Shown here in pieces: positions 32,765 through 42,883 of a DNA stretch of 64,000 nucleotides (positions within the stretch are counted from its first letter, which is position 1; every line of letters begins with the position of its first letter). A program made the position numbers and the translations under genes. A model generated the notes under the pieces. That model saw only the letters and a program-made list of their open reading frames with translations, had not been told where the DNA came from and made no database searches. This DNA comes from Pararge aegeria (Eukaryota; Arthropoda; Insecta; Lepidoptera; Nymphalidae), in the NCBI RefSeq assembly GCF_905163445.1, contig NC_053201.1, positions 8,938,001 to 9,002,000 on the forward strand, given 5' to 3'.

Positions 32765-33225
32765 TCCACTGCCGTGGCTTTTGAGTACCCCCGTAACCGG
32801 CGGTCAGGGGTCCAGAGTGAGGAACCTCGTCACATTATGCGCCGTTTTAAGAACTGCCTTCTGTATACCCCTTGATCCAACAACCAAGCAAAAGCTTTTT
32901 AAGATGTTGATCGAAGCTTTTCGCGAGAAGACCAACTCTGACTCAACGCTCCACATGGCGGTAATCTCGTGAGCAAGTATTTTGATACTTTTTACTTTTC
33001 AGCTTTCACCAGATTATCGTCATGTGGAATAGAAATGTCAACAATAATTGCACGGCGAACTGATCGATGGACTAGCACTATATCAGGTCTATTAGCTGTA
33101 ATATACCTGTCAGTGATAATCGTTCGATCCGGGTGGTGCAATGCACTGCTATTTTCAAGAACTGATACAATTACTATTGTTCTTAATTCTAGTAATTATA
33201 AGATTCGAGTCTGAAATATAGGTAT
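32765..33225 (-). pseudogene. LINE-derived coding fragment, C-terminal region
   Basis: The minus strand encodes ALHHPDRTIITDRYITANRP, then IVLVHRSVRRAIIVDISIPH and DDNLVKAEK, followed in a shifted frame by AHEITAMW. This is the conserved stretch found downstream of the reverse transcriptase in a widespread lepidopteran LINE group (DR.I..N.PDI...D......L.DI..P...N). Frame changes and the missing catalytic core mark it as decayed. The identification as LINE-derived is firmer than any clade name. Confidence 0.6.
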
Positions 33226-33269
33226 TAGTCAAGCAGGCCAAAAAGAGATAAATACTATGCAAAATTTTG

Positions 33270-33470
33270 TTACAAAAGTTAGTATGTATTTCAAAGCCCG
33301 AATAGAAGGTTTCTTGGTACTTTTCGGGGGAAAAAGTATCCTATGTACATCTCTGGGATACCAGCTGTTTTTAGACATTTTTTTTCAAATCAGTGCAGCA
33401 GTTTTTCCTGACATTGGCAACAAAAAATAAATAAACAAACGGACAAACTTTCACGTTCATAATATAAATA
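33270..33470 (-). mobile_element. Helitron-like fragment, antisense
   Basis: GGACAAACTTTCACGTTCATAATATAAATAG is the reverse complement of a Helitron 5' end (CTATTTATATTATGAACGTGAAAG). Upstream ATCTCTGGGATACC and CAGTGCAGCAG are consistent with the interior. The 3' terminus is not found. Confidence 0.45.
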
Positions 33471-33529
33471 GAGATAATTTTTCTCATCGTCTTTGTTTCT
33501 CATCAACTCTTTTAGTATTAAATAAATAA

Positions 33530-33802
33530 ATAAGCGATTAAATAAATAAATAAATATACTACGACAATACACACATCGACATCTAGCCCCAAAGTAAGCG
33601 AAGCTTGTGTTATGGGTACTGAGATAGCTGATAATTATTTTTTTATGAATATAATACACCTAAATACTTATAATATACAGATAAACACCCAGACACTGAA
33701 AAACATTCATGTTCACACAAACACTCTCCAGTTGTGGGAATCGAACCCACGGCCTTGGACTCAGAAAGCAGGGTCGCTGCCCACTGCGCCACTCGGCCGT
33801 CA
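33530..33802 (-). mobile_element. SINE-A copy, full length
   Basis: Antisense from (AAAT)n through TACTACGACAATACACACATCG, AAGTAAGCGAAGCTTGTG, CCACTGCGCCACTCGGCCGTCA. The B box complement GGAATCGAACCC is intact. Confidence 0.9.
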
Positions 33803-34204
33803 CATTGATCCGTCGGATTGAAAGCGAAAGGGTTCAAATTCATATAAAGTAATAATATAATTAAAGTTAAGTGTTTGCAATAAATTATTCAAAGGATTCT
33901 TTTTAGGTCGATCAAATACTCAAGAACAAAGGAATGTTTAATAATGTACAAATTTAGCGGAATCTGGAGGGAATGGCCTTCATCAAGGGAGTTTTGAGAA
34001 ATGGTGCTTTTTTTTCTTCCGGCAGTATTTAAACGGTGAAAGGTTTGTTTGAGTGAGGCGATATTTTGCCGTAATTTTTACTCATTTAACATTGAAGAAA
34101 TGTAATACAATTTATGTTTCGTTCTTTTTGTCTCGAAACGCTTATTTATAAGGTACAGGCCCTCAGGGTCGTCAGAACTGAGACCCTTCTTTGCAAAGAC
34201 ATTT
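33803..34204. other. Unassigned sequence
   Basis: No feature recognised between the SINE-A and the LINE tail. Confidence 0.5.
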
Positions 34205-34296
34205 ATTTATTTTATTTATTTAAACATCTTTATTGCGTAATAAAGGAGAAATTACAAATATAGTTAAACAAAAAATTAAAAGCAAAAGGCGACCTT

Positions 34297-34311
34297 ATCA
34301 CTAAAAGTGAT
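34297..34311. other. 3' UTR hairpin of LINE-J
   Basis: ATCACT-aaa-AGTGAT. Other family members have ATCGCT...AGCGAT at the same place, so a G-C pair is replaced by A-T in both arms. Such paired change argues for a selected RNA stem, perhaps read by the reverse transcriptase. Confidence 0.6.
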
Positions 34312-34566
34312 CTCTGCCAGGTAACCTTACCGATAGTACACAACAAAACATGAGAGACGGGAAATCGCAATTAAAATAAACAATACATAAATTTACACAC
34401 TTAAGTACATACTACTAATAACTAATATAATAAATAATTAAAAGAGATAAATAAAATAAGATATAAATAAAATAAGATATAAATAAATATATATATATAT
34501 ATATATATATTAACAAATATTTACATTTACTATAGATACATAAGTACACATATACGAACAACAAAA

Positions 34567-35985
34567 TTATAATGACAAATAGTGATGTCTAACACGGCTT
34601 TTGAAAATAGCTAGGGATTTAGAGCGACGAATATCGTCAGGGAGTGCATTCCACAGCGTTGCAGCTTTTATTGTGAAGGATTCCGAGTAACTTTGCGACT
34701 TACATTTCATCATTCGGAGAATATTCTCCCTAGCAGAACGCTGAGATCCTTGAGACGGACACGGGCAAAGGAAATGAAAGCGTTGTTTAAGGTAGGGTGG
34801 TGTCCAAGGATGAAAAAGAGTAGAATACAGGATTGAAAGGACATGCAGATTACGCCGATGCCTAATAGGAAGCCACTTCAATTTTTTGCGATACTCAGAG
34901 ATGTGATCATATTTCCTAAGACCAAATATGAATCTTATGCATAAGTTTTGTAGTCGCTCCAGCTTATCCAGAAGGTCCTCAGTCAAGTCTAAATAACAGG
35001 CATCGGCATAATCTAAAATAGGAAGAAGAAGGGTATTGGCTAATAAAATCTTAGTCTTGATAGGCAAGAGATTTTTCCATCTTTTTAAGGACCCAAAGGC
35101 ACTAAAAACTTTCTGGCTTACATGGGCTACTTGCGGCCTCCAAGATAAACTGCTGTCCATGAGAATGCCTAGGTTTTTCACAGTTTTGCTATAAGGCAGC
35201 AGAGACCCATCAAAAGTGACTTGCGGAATACCAGAAAAATTCACTTTCGCAATTTGCCTAGAATTACCCAAAATAATTGACTGAGACTTGCTGGCATTAA
35301 CCAATAACCCATGAGATCTGCTCCAGTCACAGATAGCACTAAGGTCAGCGTTGAGTCTATTTACAGCCTCAGGAATATCAGAAACCAGAGCAGACACATA
35401 TATTTGAAAATCATCCGCATAAAGATGATAAGGTAAAGAAAGGAGATCAGTCATGGTATTAATGAAAATGGAGAATAGAAGAGGAGATAGTACGCCACCC
35501 TGTGGAACACCAGCAAGGAGGCGGCAGTAAGAAGAGAATTTATCTTTGACTCTGATACATTGCGTACGATCATGTAAATAAGAATGGAACCATCTAACTA
35601 CAGGTGAAGAAATATTAATGGAATCTAGTATGGCCAAGAGAATCTCAAAATCCACAGTGTTGAATGCATTGGAGAAATCAAGCAAAGCCAAAATGGTCAC
35701 CTGCTTATTATCAATACCTAAACGAATATCGTCACAGACATTGGTTAAAGCCGTGACAGAGCTGTGCCCACGACGAAAGCCAGATTGAAAAGTGCTAAGG
35801 ATATTATTTTTAGAAAGAAATAAAGATAATTGAGAATTAACAATGCGTTCCAGGACTTTAGATAAGAACGGAAGAATAGAAATAGGTCGGAAATGAGAAA
35901 ACAAAGACGGGTTAGAATTTTTAGGAATAGGTATGACCTCAGCTATACGCCAGGCACTAGGAAAGGAACTAGATGAGAGAGACAT
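34567..35985 (-). CDS. LINE ORF2 fragment: reverse transcriptase and C-terminal domain
   Basis: A 472-codon open frame without interruption. The reverse-transcriptase motifs appear in order. FRPISILPFLSKVLERI occurs near residue 32, and motif A LLDFSNAFNTVD near 101 carries catalytic Asp103. GVPQGGVLSPLLFSIFIN follows near 159, and YADD at 189-192 supplies the other two catalytic aspartates. KTVKNLGILMD near 268 and LLPILDYADACY near 318 belong to the connection region. The C-terminus ATLWNALPDDIRRSKSLAIF is typical of Jockey/CR1-type ORF2. Full-length relatives carry an N-terminal endonuclease and are roughly twice this length, so the first Met here is only an internal residue. The product would copy LINE RNA at a nicked target. 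Without the endonuclease this copy cannot work alone. Confidence 0.85.
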   Translation of the reverse strand: MSLSSSSFPSAWRIAEVIPIPKNSNPSLFSHFRPISILPFLSKVLERIVNSQLSLFLSKNNILSTFQSGFRRGHSSVTALTNVCDDIRLGIDNKQVTILALLDFSNAFNTVDFEILLAILDSINISSPVVRWFHSYLHDRTQCIRVKDKFSSYCRLLAGVPQGGVLSPLLFSIFINTMTDLLSLPYHLYADDFQIYVSALVSDIPEAVNRLNADLSAICDWSRSHGLLVNASKSQSIILGNSRQIAKVNFSGIPQVTFDGSLLPYSKTVKNLGILMDSSLSWRPQVAHVSQKVFSAFGSLKRWKNLLPIKTKILLANTLLLPILDYADACYLDLTEDLLDKLERLQNLCIRFIFGLRKYDHISEYRKKLKWLPIRHRRNLHVLSILYSTLFHPWTPPYLKQRFHFLCPCPSQGSQRSARENILRMMKCKSQSYSESFTIKAATLWNALPDDIRRSKSLAIFKSRVRHHYLSL

Positions 35986-36129
35986 ATTATTATTTTTTTT
36001 TAAATTTATTTGGTGCAGAAAACAATGACATATTATGTGTACTTATGATTTATTTGTGTCTCATAGAAATAGGACGAAGGACAAGTGTCAGTATAAGTAG
36101 AGATTTTGATATCAGAGGTGATCCAGGGA

Positions 36130-36234
36130 AGTTTTCTCGCCATGCTTATTTCTGCTGCCATGCTGTGATTGGTTGCCACCACCCCTACTCTGCCCGCGTG
36201 TGACGTACGAGGCGACTAAAACGGTGAAGGGTTT
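36130..36234 (+). repeat. Dispersed repeat fragment
   Basis: GCCATGCTTATTTCTGCTGCCATGC and CCACCCCTACTCTGCCCGCGTGTGACGTACGAGGCGACTAAAA are blocks of the RTE-like and related repeats at 9735, 16325 and 29725. Confidence 0.45.
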
Positions 36235-36670
36235 TAACGACCTCCCTGGCGCAACGGTGAGCGCTGTGAATTCAAGTAGAAGGTTCTGGGTTCGATTCCC
36301 GGCAGGGACAATGTGGGATTTAATAATTTCTGAATTTTCTCTACCGACAAAGACGAGCCGCTAAGCGACTTAGTGATCCGGTGCGATGTCGCGTAAAAAC
36401 CGATTAGTGGTATGACTACCATACTCCCTGACATGTCAGCCTGCTACCATCTTAGACTGCATAATCACTTACCACATGGTGAGATTGCATTCAAGCAGTG
36501 GCTTGCACTTCATACATGCACAAAAGCTCTGCATACCTAAATTATTGTATATAACTAGTATTGGAGGGGAATTTTTAGATTTTATGCCATGTACCTGCTT
36601 TATGCATACCCTGGTCCGAAACCCTGTGCACGCCACTGCAGCCAAGGGCTAACTTGTAGTAGTAACTAAA
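36235..36670 (+). mobile_element. SINE-C copy, split by a hAT-M MITE
   Basis: Head CGACCTCCCTGGCGCAACGGTGAGCGCTGTG with B box GGTTCGATTCCC, body AATTTCTGAATTTTCTCTACCGACAAAGACGAGCCGC and ATCACTTACCACATGGTGAGATTGCATTCAAG. It resumes after the MITE with GGGCTAACTTGTAGTAGTA. This is the best sense-strand reference for the family in the window. Confidence 0.85.
36496..36638 (+). mobile_element. hAT-M MITE, full length
   Basis: Begins CAGTGGCTTGCACTTCATAC and ends CCTGTGCACGCCACTG. Flanks CATTCAAG and CAGCCAAG agree in 6 of 8 positions, fitting an old 8-bp duplication. 143 bp, no coding capacity. Confidence 0.75.
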
Positions 36671-36674
36671 AAAA

Positions 36675-36911
36675 AATGGGCAGCGACCCTACTTTCTGAG
36701 TCAAATGCTATGGGTTCGATTCCCACAACTGGAAAATGATAGTGTGATGAACATGAATGATTTTCTGTGTCTGACTGTTTATATGTTTATTTTAAGTATT
36801 TATGTATACTATTAATAATAATAGTCATCAGTCATCTTAGTACCCATATCAGCAGCTACGCTTACTTTCGGGCTAGATTGCGATGTGTATTGGCATAGTA
36901 CATTTATTGAT
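36675..36911 (+). mobile_element. SINE-A copy, head truncated
   Basis: Begins within the head at TGGGCAGCGACCC and then follows the family to CGGGCTAGATTGCGATGTG. It joins the end of the SINE-C directly. Confidence 0.8.
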
Positions 36912-36914
36912 TTA

Positions 36915-37085
36915 AAACGGAGATCGGGCAGCAGCGTTCTCTGTGTTACTACTACCATTTACTGAGATCACCCAACCAACCTGTCTACCCAGATTGGTGA
37001 TTATGGGCGAACACTCCCGTTGGGAGATGCCTTTACTCCAGCAGTGGATTGTGTCAGTAAAGCTTGACATAGGCTTAACATCTAC
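36915..37085 (+). mobile_element. RTE-like tail fragment
   Basis: GGAGATCGGGCAGCAGCG, GTGTTACTACTACCATTTACTGAGATCACCC, GGGCGAACACTCCCGTTGGGAGATGCC and CAGCAGTGGATTGTGTCAG parallel 16325-16525. Confidence 0.55.
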
Positions 37086-37189
37086 GCCTCATTTCGTCAG
37101 ACGTGTTCCTTGCATGCCCCGCCATTATATTTAAATGCGAACTGCCATCAGCTTGGTCCATAGAATAACAGTATAAAAAACACGCGTTG

Positions 37190-37665
37190 TAGTCCTAAGC
37201 GTACACAAACCGTAGTGAAAAATACATTTTACGCGAGTAAATTAGATGTGAGTCACATATAAATATAATATTTGCCTATGAACGCCGTAGCTCAGATGTG
37301 CAAAGGACTGTTATATTATTAACTGTCAGGAGGGCCGTCTGTTTGTTCTGGCAAATTACTCAATAAAACACAAATAGAAGGCGTTTTACACCTTATTGTA
37401 CACGAAACGTGGGTAGAAAAAAAAATTCGCGCGAGTAAATTGGACGTATCGCTGCGAATCATATAAACAAATATAATATTTGCTTTTGAACGCCGTAACT
37501 CAGACGCGATTAACTCGATTACATCGCGCGATGCGGGCGTATTGTGGCCTCACTTGGAACAATGCATGCGGAGCCGCGTCTTTATTCAATTTGTGAACCA
37601 AAGGATATGTTTTGCGAACAAGCTCTGGGCGATGAAATAAAAATGGTTGCGCTCCGGATTTAGTA
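37190..37665 (+). repeat. Dispersed repeat with internal direct duplication
   Basis: CGAGTAAATTAGATGTG...AATATAATATTTGCCTATGAACGCCGTAGCTCAGA (37226-37296) is repeated as CGAGTAAATTGGACGTA...AATATAATATTTGCTTTTGAACGCCGTAACTCAGA (37423-37504), about 195 bp later. The following segment matches 29490-29625. Not identified. Confidence 0.5.
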
Positions 37666-37939
37666 TCATTTTGTTTTATTATTGTTTTTTAAGCTTACAA
37701 TATTTATTTATACCTCTATACTAATAGCTACACGTTTTCCTGACCGATTTTCCCCACTCTCACAGTCCGTCGGGCCAGCTGATCAGACACTCGATTAACA
37801 GTTTAGCGTGCTCTCCAAGACAAGGGGCTATTTATCGTTAATTTCTTAATTCCGAGCTACTCTCCTCCGGACCGGGAATCAAACCCTTGTTTTTTACGGG
37901 CGAATACTATAACCGCTAGACAATCGGAGCACTACGACT
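37666..37939. other. Unassigned sequence
   Basis: CCGGACCGGGAATCAAACCC...TTATAACCGCTAGACAATCGGAGC near 37876-37930 resembles an antisense tRNA-like head of another SINE. No more is visible. Confidence 0.4.
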
Positions 37940-38000
37940 TCTATACTAATATTAAAAAGAGGACAGATTTTTTTGTTTGTGTGTTTATTTACAGACTTAC
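37940..38000 (+). mobile_element. Helitron 5'-end fragment
   Basis: CTATACTAATATTAAAAAGAGGAC followed by TTTGTTTGTGTG, the start of a Helitron-like element cut off after about 60 bp. Confidence 0.4.
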
Positions 38001-38006
38001 AGACAG

Positions 38007-38256
38007 ACGGCTGACTGGCGCGCTGGGCAGCGAACTTGCTTTCTGAGGCCGTGGATTCGATTTATTTCCACAACTGGAAATTTTTTGTGTGAATGAATGT
38101 TTTTAAGTTTCTGGGTGCTTATTTGCATATTAAAAGTATTAAGGTATGTGTATTATTTCTTTCTCATCTCATTATCCATGACACAATTTACGCTTACTTT
38201 GGGGCGATGTGTGCGATTATATATTAGCGATGTGTGTATTGTCGTAGATTAATTTT
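38007..38256 (+). mobile_element. SINE-A copy, diverged
   Basis: GACGGCTGACTGGCGCGCTGGGCAGCG head and altered B box GATTCGATTTATTTCC, followed by a recognisable body with several short deletions. Confidence 0.75.
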
Positions 38257-38618
38257 TTATTAATTATTTAATTTTTATTTTTTCACATTGAATCAAACCA
38301 CTGAGGTTTCAGAGTTAATTTTAGATCTAAGTTACACTTATTTGTAAAGCTAACGAAAATAATATTTTATCAATTCAATTTCGAATCTCGAATTCGATGT
38401 CTATACTAATATCATAAACATGAAAGAATGTTATTTTATGTCACCTATATTCGGTTCTGTAACGAACTGCATTATATTTTGCACTTGTCTTGTGTGATGT
38501 GACTGTAATTTTTAAAGTGGTTTAATAATTAACCTTGGTAACTATAAGATGAAAGGTGCTAGATATTTTAATAAATTGATTAGTATTGTAATATAATAAC
38601 ATCAATACAAGAATCTTA
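38257..38618. other. Unassigned, with a Helitron 5'-end scrap
   Basis: CTATACTAATATCATAAACATGAAAG at 38401-38426 looks like a Helitron start. The rest is unassigned. Confidence 0.4.
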
Positions 38619-38909
38619 ATGAATTTTAGTGCCTTGGCGTTGAACTTTATCCCGGCAGCTTGGTTAGTATCTACGGTCCATTCTATACCACACCCTGAAC
38701 TGAAACCATTTATAAATTACAAAGACCTGAGCCATATATCGAACCTAAAACCTCCAACTCAAATTTCAAAGCGTAGCGTCAAATCAAGAACTAAAATGTC
38801 TTGTGTTAAAATTGCGTGGTATACAGCGAAAGGATATAGAAGCAAACGGAAGGAGCTACGTGCTACGTCGCAATTGCGATTCGCTCCAGTACATTATAAT
38901 CCCGGGTGA
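38619..38909 (+). other. 96-codon open frame, uncertain coding status
   Basis: The frame starts MNFSALALNFIPAAWLVSTV, a hydrophobic stretch that could serve as a weak signal peptide. It holds basic stretches (SKRSVKSR, RSKRKE) and ends NPG-stop. AATAAA occurs 17 bp after the stop. Composition is slightly less AT-rich than the flanks. No family is recognised. A dispersed-repeat origin is at least as likely as a secreted-peptide gene. Confidence 0.2.
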
Positions 38910-39253
38910 TTTATATCGAGCAATAAATATCTCCTCTCTAATTCATACTGCGTTCGTATAATTCATACTGAATACTAATAAAGACGCTGCTATTATATTT
39001 GTTACGGGTAAAGTGCGCTGAACTTGATAAGTTGTCACTGCCTAGATTGAGATACAAAACTTTATCATGAACTGAAAGCTTCAGATAAAGTTCATAATGG
39101 TCGATTACATTTTTATTGCAGATTTTGTACAAAATAAAAACTGCGCCGTAAAACATCGCATGTTAAATCGTAGAATTCCTGAGAGAAATGTAACAAATCC
39201 AAAAAGTTAAATAACTTTATTATATAGGCCATAAAGTTGTTTGTTGAAACAAA

Positions 39254-39480
39254 CGGCCGAGTGGCGCACTGGGCAGCGACCCTGTATTCTGAGTCCAAGG
39301 TCGTGGGTTCGATTCCCACAACTGGGAAATGTTTGTGTTATCTGTATATTATAAGTATTTATGTTTATTATATTCGTAAAAAAAAAAATCATCAGCTATC
39401 TTAGCGCCCATAACACAAGCTACGCTAACTTTGGGGCTAGATGGCGATGCTTGTATTGTCGTAGTATATTTATTTATATT
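39254..39480 (+). mobile_element. SINE-A copy
   Basis: CGGCCGAGTGGCGCACTGGGCAGCGACCC head and intact B box GGTTCGATTCCC. A deletion removes part of the body between GTTTGTG and TTATCTGTATATTATAAG. Confidence 0.85.
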
Positions 39481-40192
39481 GATTTTATATACCAAACCAA
39501 AGTATTTATTATGTTGATACTTTTTTGTTAAATATTGCCACAATTAATTAAAACATTTTATTTGTTTTTTTTAATTTTACACAATCCCTGCAGCCAAAAA
39601 ATCGTTTGTGTACAAAGGGCCTAGTTACATGCTGAATATGGGTTTTTTTATTGTGAAGAGGTTGATTCGCTATGGAAGCTTATTAACAGATGCTGCTCTT
39701 TTCGAAGGTATTGAATTCTGCCTAGAGCAAGAAGTGCTAAGGAAATCCAATTGACTGGAAAATTTTAGGTATGTACTACATGCGAACTTTAAGCGTAACA
39801 TGTAACGAAATAATTGTTATAAGATTTTCTCTCTTCGCTGGGTTGGTAACACAATCGTAAATCGAAACTGTTTTGGGGACTTTATCGTTATTGCCTCAAT
39901 GTCGATAAATTTATCCCACCTATGTTCTCTTTATTCTTATGATAGATGCGTTGAACTTTTTGGGGAAATCCCGTCATTTCTTTTGTGTGATAAAGTATTG
40001 ATATTTTTGTCTTTTTATGGTGCTTCTAAATCAAAACTAATGTTTTTGCTTTGTCAATACCGGGTTGTATAAATAAATTTACATATTGGTCTTTCTATTT
40101 CTACTACCTATTTAAGTTTTGTCTTGTTGTAGTGTCTTGATGGTGTAACTTCTTTGCAACTAATTCTTTGGTTTGTTGGATTTGAGTATGTA
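39481..40192. other. Unassigned sequence
   Basis: No recognised repeat or gene. Confidence 0.5.
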
Positions 40193-40345
40193 GAATGGTG
40201 ACAGACAGTTAGGAGTTTGGCTTTAATTTTGGGGTGTCGGGTTCAAGCCCCACCTTTCAAGCTTTAACTTTTTTAAGCTAAAATCGTTTAAGCAATTCAT
40301 TAACATGCTTTAACGGTGAAGGAAAATATGCACCACAAACAATGC
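40193..40345 (+). mobile_element. SINE-B 5' half, diverged
   Basis: GAATGGTGACAGACAGTTAGGAGTTTGGC, GGTTCAAGCCCC and TTTAACGGTGAAGGAAAATATG match the family, with many substitutions. Confidence 0.5.
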
Positions 40346-40358
40346 ACACCTTAAGAAC

Positions 40359-40404
40359 ACAAAATTATTTTTCGGATCAAAAGTAATCCAAAAAATAATT
40401 TTGT
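40359..40404. repeat. Inverted repeat with 14-bp arms
   Basis: ACAAAATTATTTTT and AAAAATAATTTTGT are exact complements with an 18-nt loop. Confidence 0.75.
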
Positions 40405-40842
40405 AAGTTTCAGATCCTTTCCTTTTTGGAACATCAATAAATCTTTATTGAAGAAGTTTTTTGTGAAACAGTCCTACTCAACTATTTTTTCGTGGTTTTT
40501 TTTTTTTAATATCCATATATCAACATTGCGTTATCTATTGAAATGAAATGAACTTCACACTTAAAATATCGTTATGTATATAATATATAAAGTTATGCTA
40601 TTTACATGTTTGTGATGACATAATATTATTATTAGTCAGTCAAACAGACGGTAAAATTAAAAATAAAGCAATATTATTAATTATTTATACGATATTAATT
40701 ATTCGCAATTAATTATCACGCCATACATTATTATCTATGTGTAATTAATTATTCTGGTGTCAGAGATTCCCTATGGATTATTTATGTGCATTAGTTGTAG
40801 GGTGTCAATCGTGCGTAATAAAATGAATATAATTGCACTTTA
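40405..40842. other. Unassigned, very AT-rich
   Basis: ATTAATTATT-type sequence recurs between 40670 and 40760. No gene seen. Confidence 0.5.
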
Positions 40843-40932
40843 TTCCACTGCAAGGTAGCTCTTGCTTGCAATCTCACCTGGTGGTAAGTGATGATGCACT
40901 TCAAGATGGGAGAGGGCTTGCTATCCTGTTAG
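40843..40932 (-). mobile_element. SINE-C 3' fragment
   Basis: CTGCAAGGTAGCTCTTGCTTGCAATCTCACCTGGTGGTAAGTGATGATGCAC is the antisense SINE-C tail. Confidence 0.6.
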
Positions 40933-41290
40933 ATATGTAGCAGTTAAATAAAATCGGTGTGTACACAGCATCGTACATCGTTGTAATCACTTGACGGTCT
41001 GTTCTAGGAAAGTGGGCTGAATTATTACTATTACTACCATCGGGTGTGTTTGTAAAAACTACATAAAACGGTACTGCTTGAAAACTTGTATTCTGGTCTG
41101 CCGTCAACGTACCGCAATTTAAAGTATGCAAAAGAGAAACACCCTGAACCTGTGAGAACACAAAAGAGATATGACGAGTAATGTCAACACACCGAGCCTC
41201 GGTACAATAAATCCTTGACAGGACCATATTTAAGTACAAAAGTAACCAGTGGCGGTTCTGGAAGTTATAAAATATTAAGCGAGCAAACAA
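40933..41290 (-). other. Unidentified repeat-like region with open frame
   Basis: A 129-codon minus-strand frame (40901-41290) starts MFARLIFYNF and its last codons lie in the SINE-C fragment, so its stop is not original. It contains SFVFSQVQGVSLLHTLNCGT but no domain I recognise. A decayed retroelement is the likeliest source. Confidence 0.25.
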
Positions 41291-42692
41291 ATCGTGCCAT
41301 CCCGAATAACGCTAGTCTTTTATTCTCCACTTGAGTGATACGGGAATACGAAGCGACAACACCAGCCAAGTACGCGTCTGAGTCGCGCACGAAGGTTTCC
41401 GTACCATCTAGATATAAAACTTGTAACCGAATTACGAAATAATATTAAAGTATTGCATCCAGAGTAATTCCTTATGAAATATACATAGGTATAAGTATAA
41501 GGAATCACCCTATAAAAATATTAAACCAAAAGACGCATATAACCTACAATATATAATCATACAAATATAACCTAGATTTAAGTTTAATATTTTTATGTCA
41601 TAACTATAAGTTTTTGTAACCGATGTACAGTAAACGATTTACATACATACATACATATTTATTTTTCGTTCCAGGCGAATTCAAAACGTGTTTGCTTATG
41701 ACACCCCTATTGAATATAAAAGACCGACACGTGCATAGTACCTACGCTGCGCGACACGTAACTAATAAAGTGGCAGGAGTCACATGATTTAGTTTGCAGG
41801 TGGCTGCATCTGATTTCTTTCAGTGAAAACTATACCTAATTGTTTTTGAGTAAGGTTTACTTAAAAAAGATTAGGTTTTTGGTTTAAAAAAGCCGCTAAA
41901 GGCTGTGAAGTATTATTTCGGTATTCATTTACACATTGTATAAAAATGAATTTCTGTTCGTTAGTATCACTACTACTCACTAAAACTCGAGAAAGGCTGG
42001 ATGAGATCGAGATGGCTAAATAAATGCAAATAACTATTAGCCTTACGTTATCAAAAGAATATTACCACTATACGTATACTAGGAGTGAACACGCCCAGCG
42101 TTATCTATAAAAATGCCAAAAAAATCACGTCTGTTGAATGGGAGCCCCCTTTAAGATTTATTTTAATATTTGTTCTTAAAGCCACAACAGAAATACATCA
42201 TCAGTGGAAATTTCAACTGTCTAACTATCAAGGTTCATGAGATACAGTATAGTTACAGACGTACGGCCAGCGGAGTTATAGTAACAAGGGCAGTAAATAT
42301 AAATTTAAAGCAGTGTAAAAACCGGGATCAAAACGACCACTCACACAGATGAGATACACTTTGGGTACGGAACCCTAAAAAGCACGTCTGTCAAATAATC
42401 CATGCCCGGCTAACGAACTTATTTAAGCTAACGAGTGAGCTTAACAATCCAGCGCAAACAGTTTAACAATGAAAGTTAAAACGCTGTTCATCATACTCAG
42501 ACTATTTGTTTCCCACTGCTGGGACTAAAAGTGTGGTTTCCTCTCTCAAAGGATACAGGGATTTTAAGCTTAGGATCGTCCGTTTTCCGATACAGCTTAT
42601 GTGGGCTTTCTTTTATTAAAATTATAGAATTTGACGGTCAACATAGTGTCTAGTCAGGGTGTTTATATGTATAATATAAGTATGGGTGTATA
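41291..42692. other. Unassigned sequence
   Basis: Includes a CATA run at 41641-41655 and a TATAAAAG near 41716 without further promoter evidence. Otherwise nothing recognised. Confidence 0.45.
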
Positions 42693-42883
42693 TTCTTATT
42701 CTTATATATATAAAAGAGAAAGTGTGTGGGTATGTTCCGTATAGGCTCCGTAACGGCTGGACCGATTTCAATGAAACTTTTAGGGAATCTCCGGATTGAC
42801 CTGGCGAGTAATCCTGTAAAGTTTGGTGACGATGGGAGCACTCCTATTTTTGAACTGTCAAATACAGCGGGCTGGGTACGCTA
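42693..42883 (+). mobile_element. Helitron-like element, short
   Basis: Starts near TATATAAAAGAGAAAGTG and ends GCGGGCTGGGTACGCTAGT. CTCCGTAACGGCTGGACCGATTTCAATGAAAC and GACCTGGCGAGTAATCC match the antisense copy at 21281-21690. Confidence 0.65.

Larger units (their letters stand above)
34205..35990 (-). mobile_element. LINE-J: 5'-truncated Jockey/CR1-like non-LTR retrotransposon
   Basis: The 3' end lies at the low coordinate. Reading the minus strand there is an open ORF2 part (34567-35985), then a UTR of about 350 bp with a TA microsatellite (34487-34511), the motif GGTTACCTGGCAGAGATCAC and the hairpin at 34297-34311, ending in an AAATA-rich tail. The endonuclease domain and the N-terminal fingers of the reverse transcriptase are missing, which is the usual outcome of incomplete reverse transcription. 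The long intact frame suggests a recent insertion. Other fragments in the window share this UTR. Confidence 0.85.

Noticed and set aside
41690..41770. TATAAAAG near 41716 as a gene promoter
   Set aside because: No initiator at the right distance with certainty and no open frame downstream.
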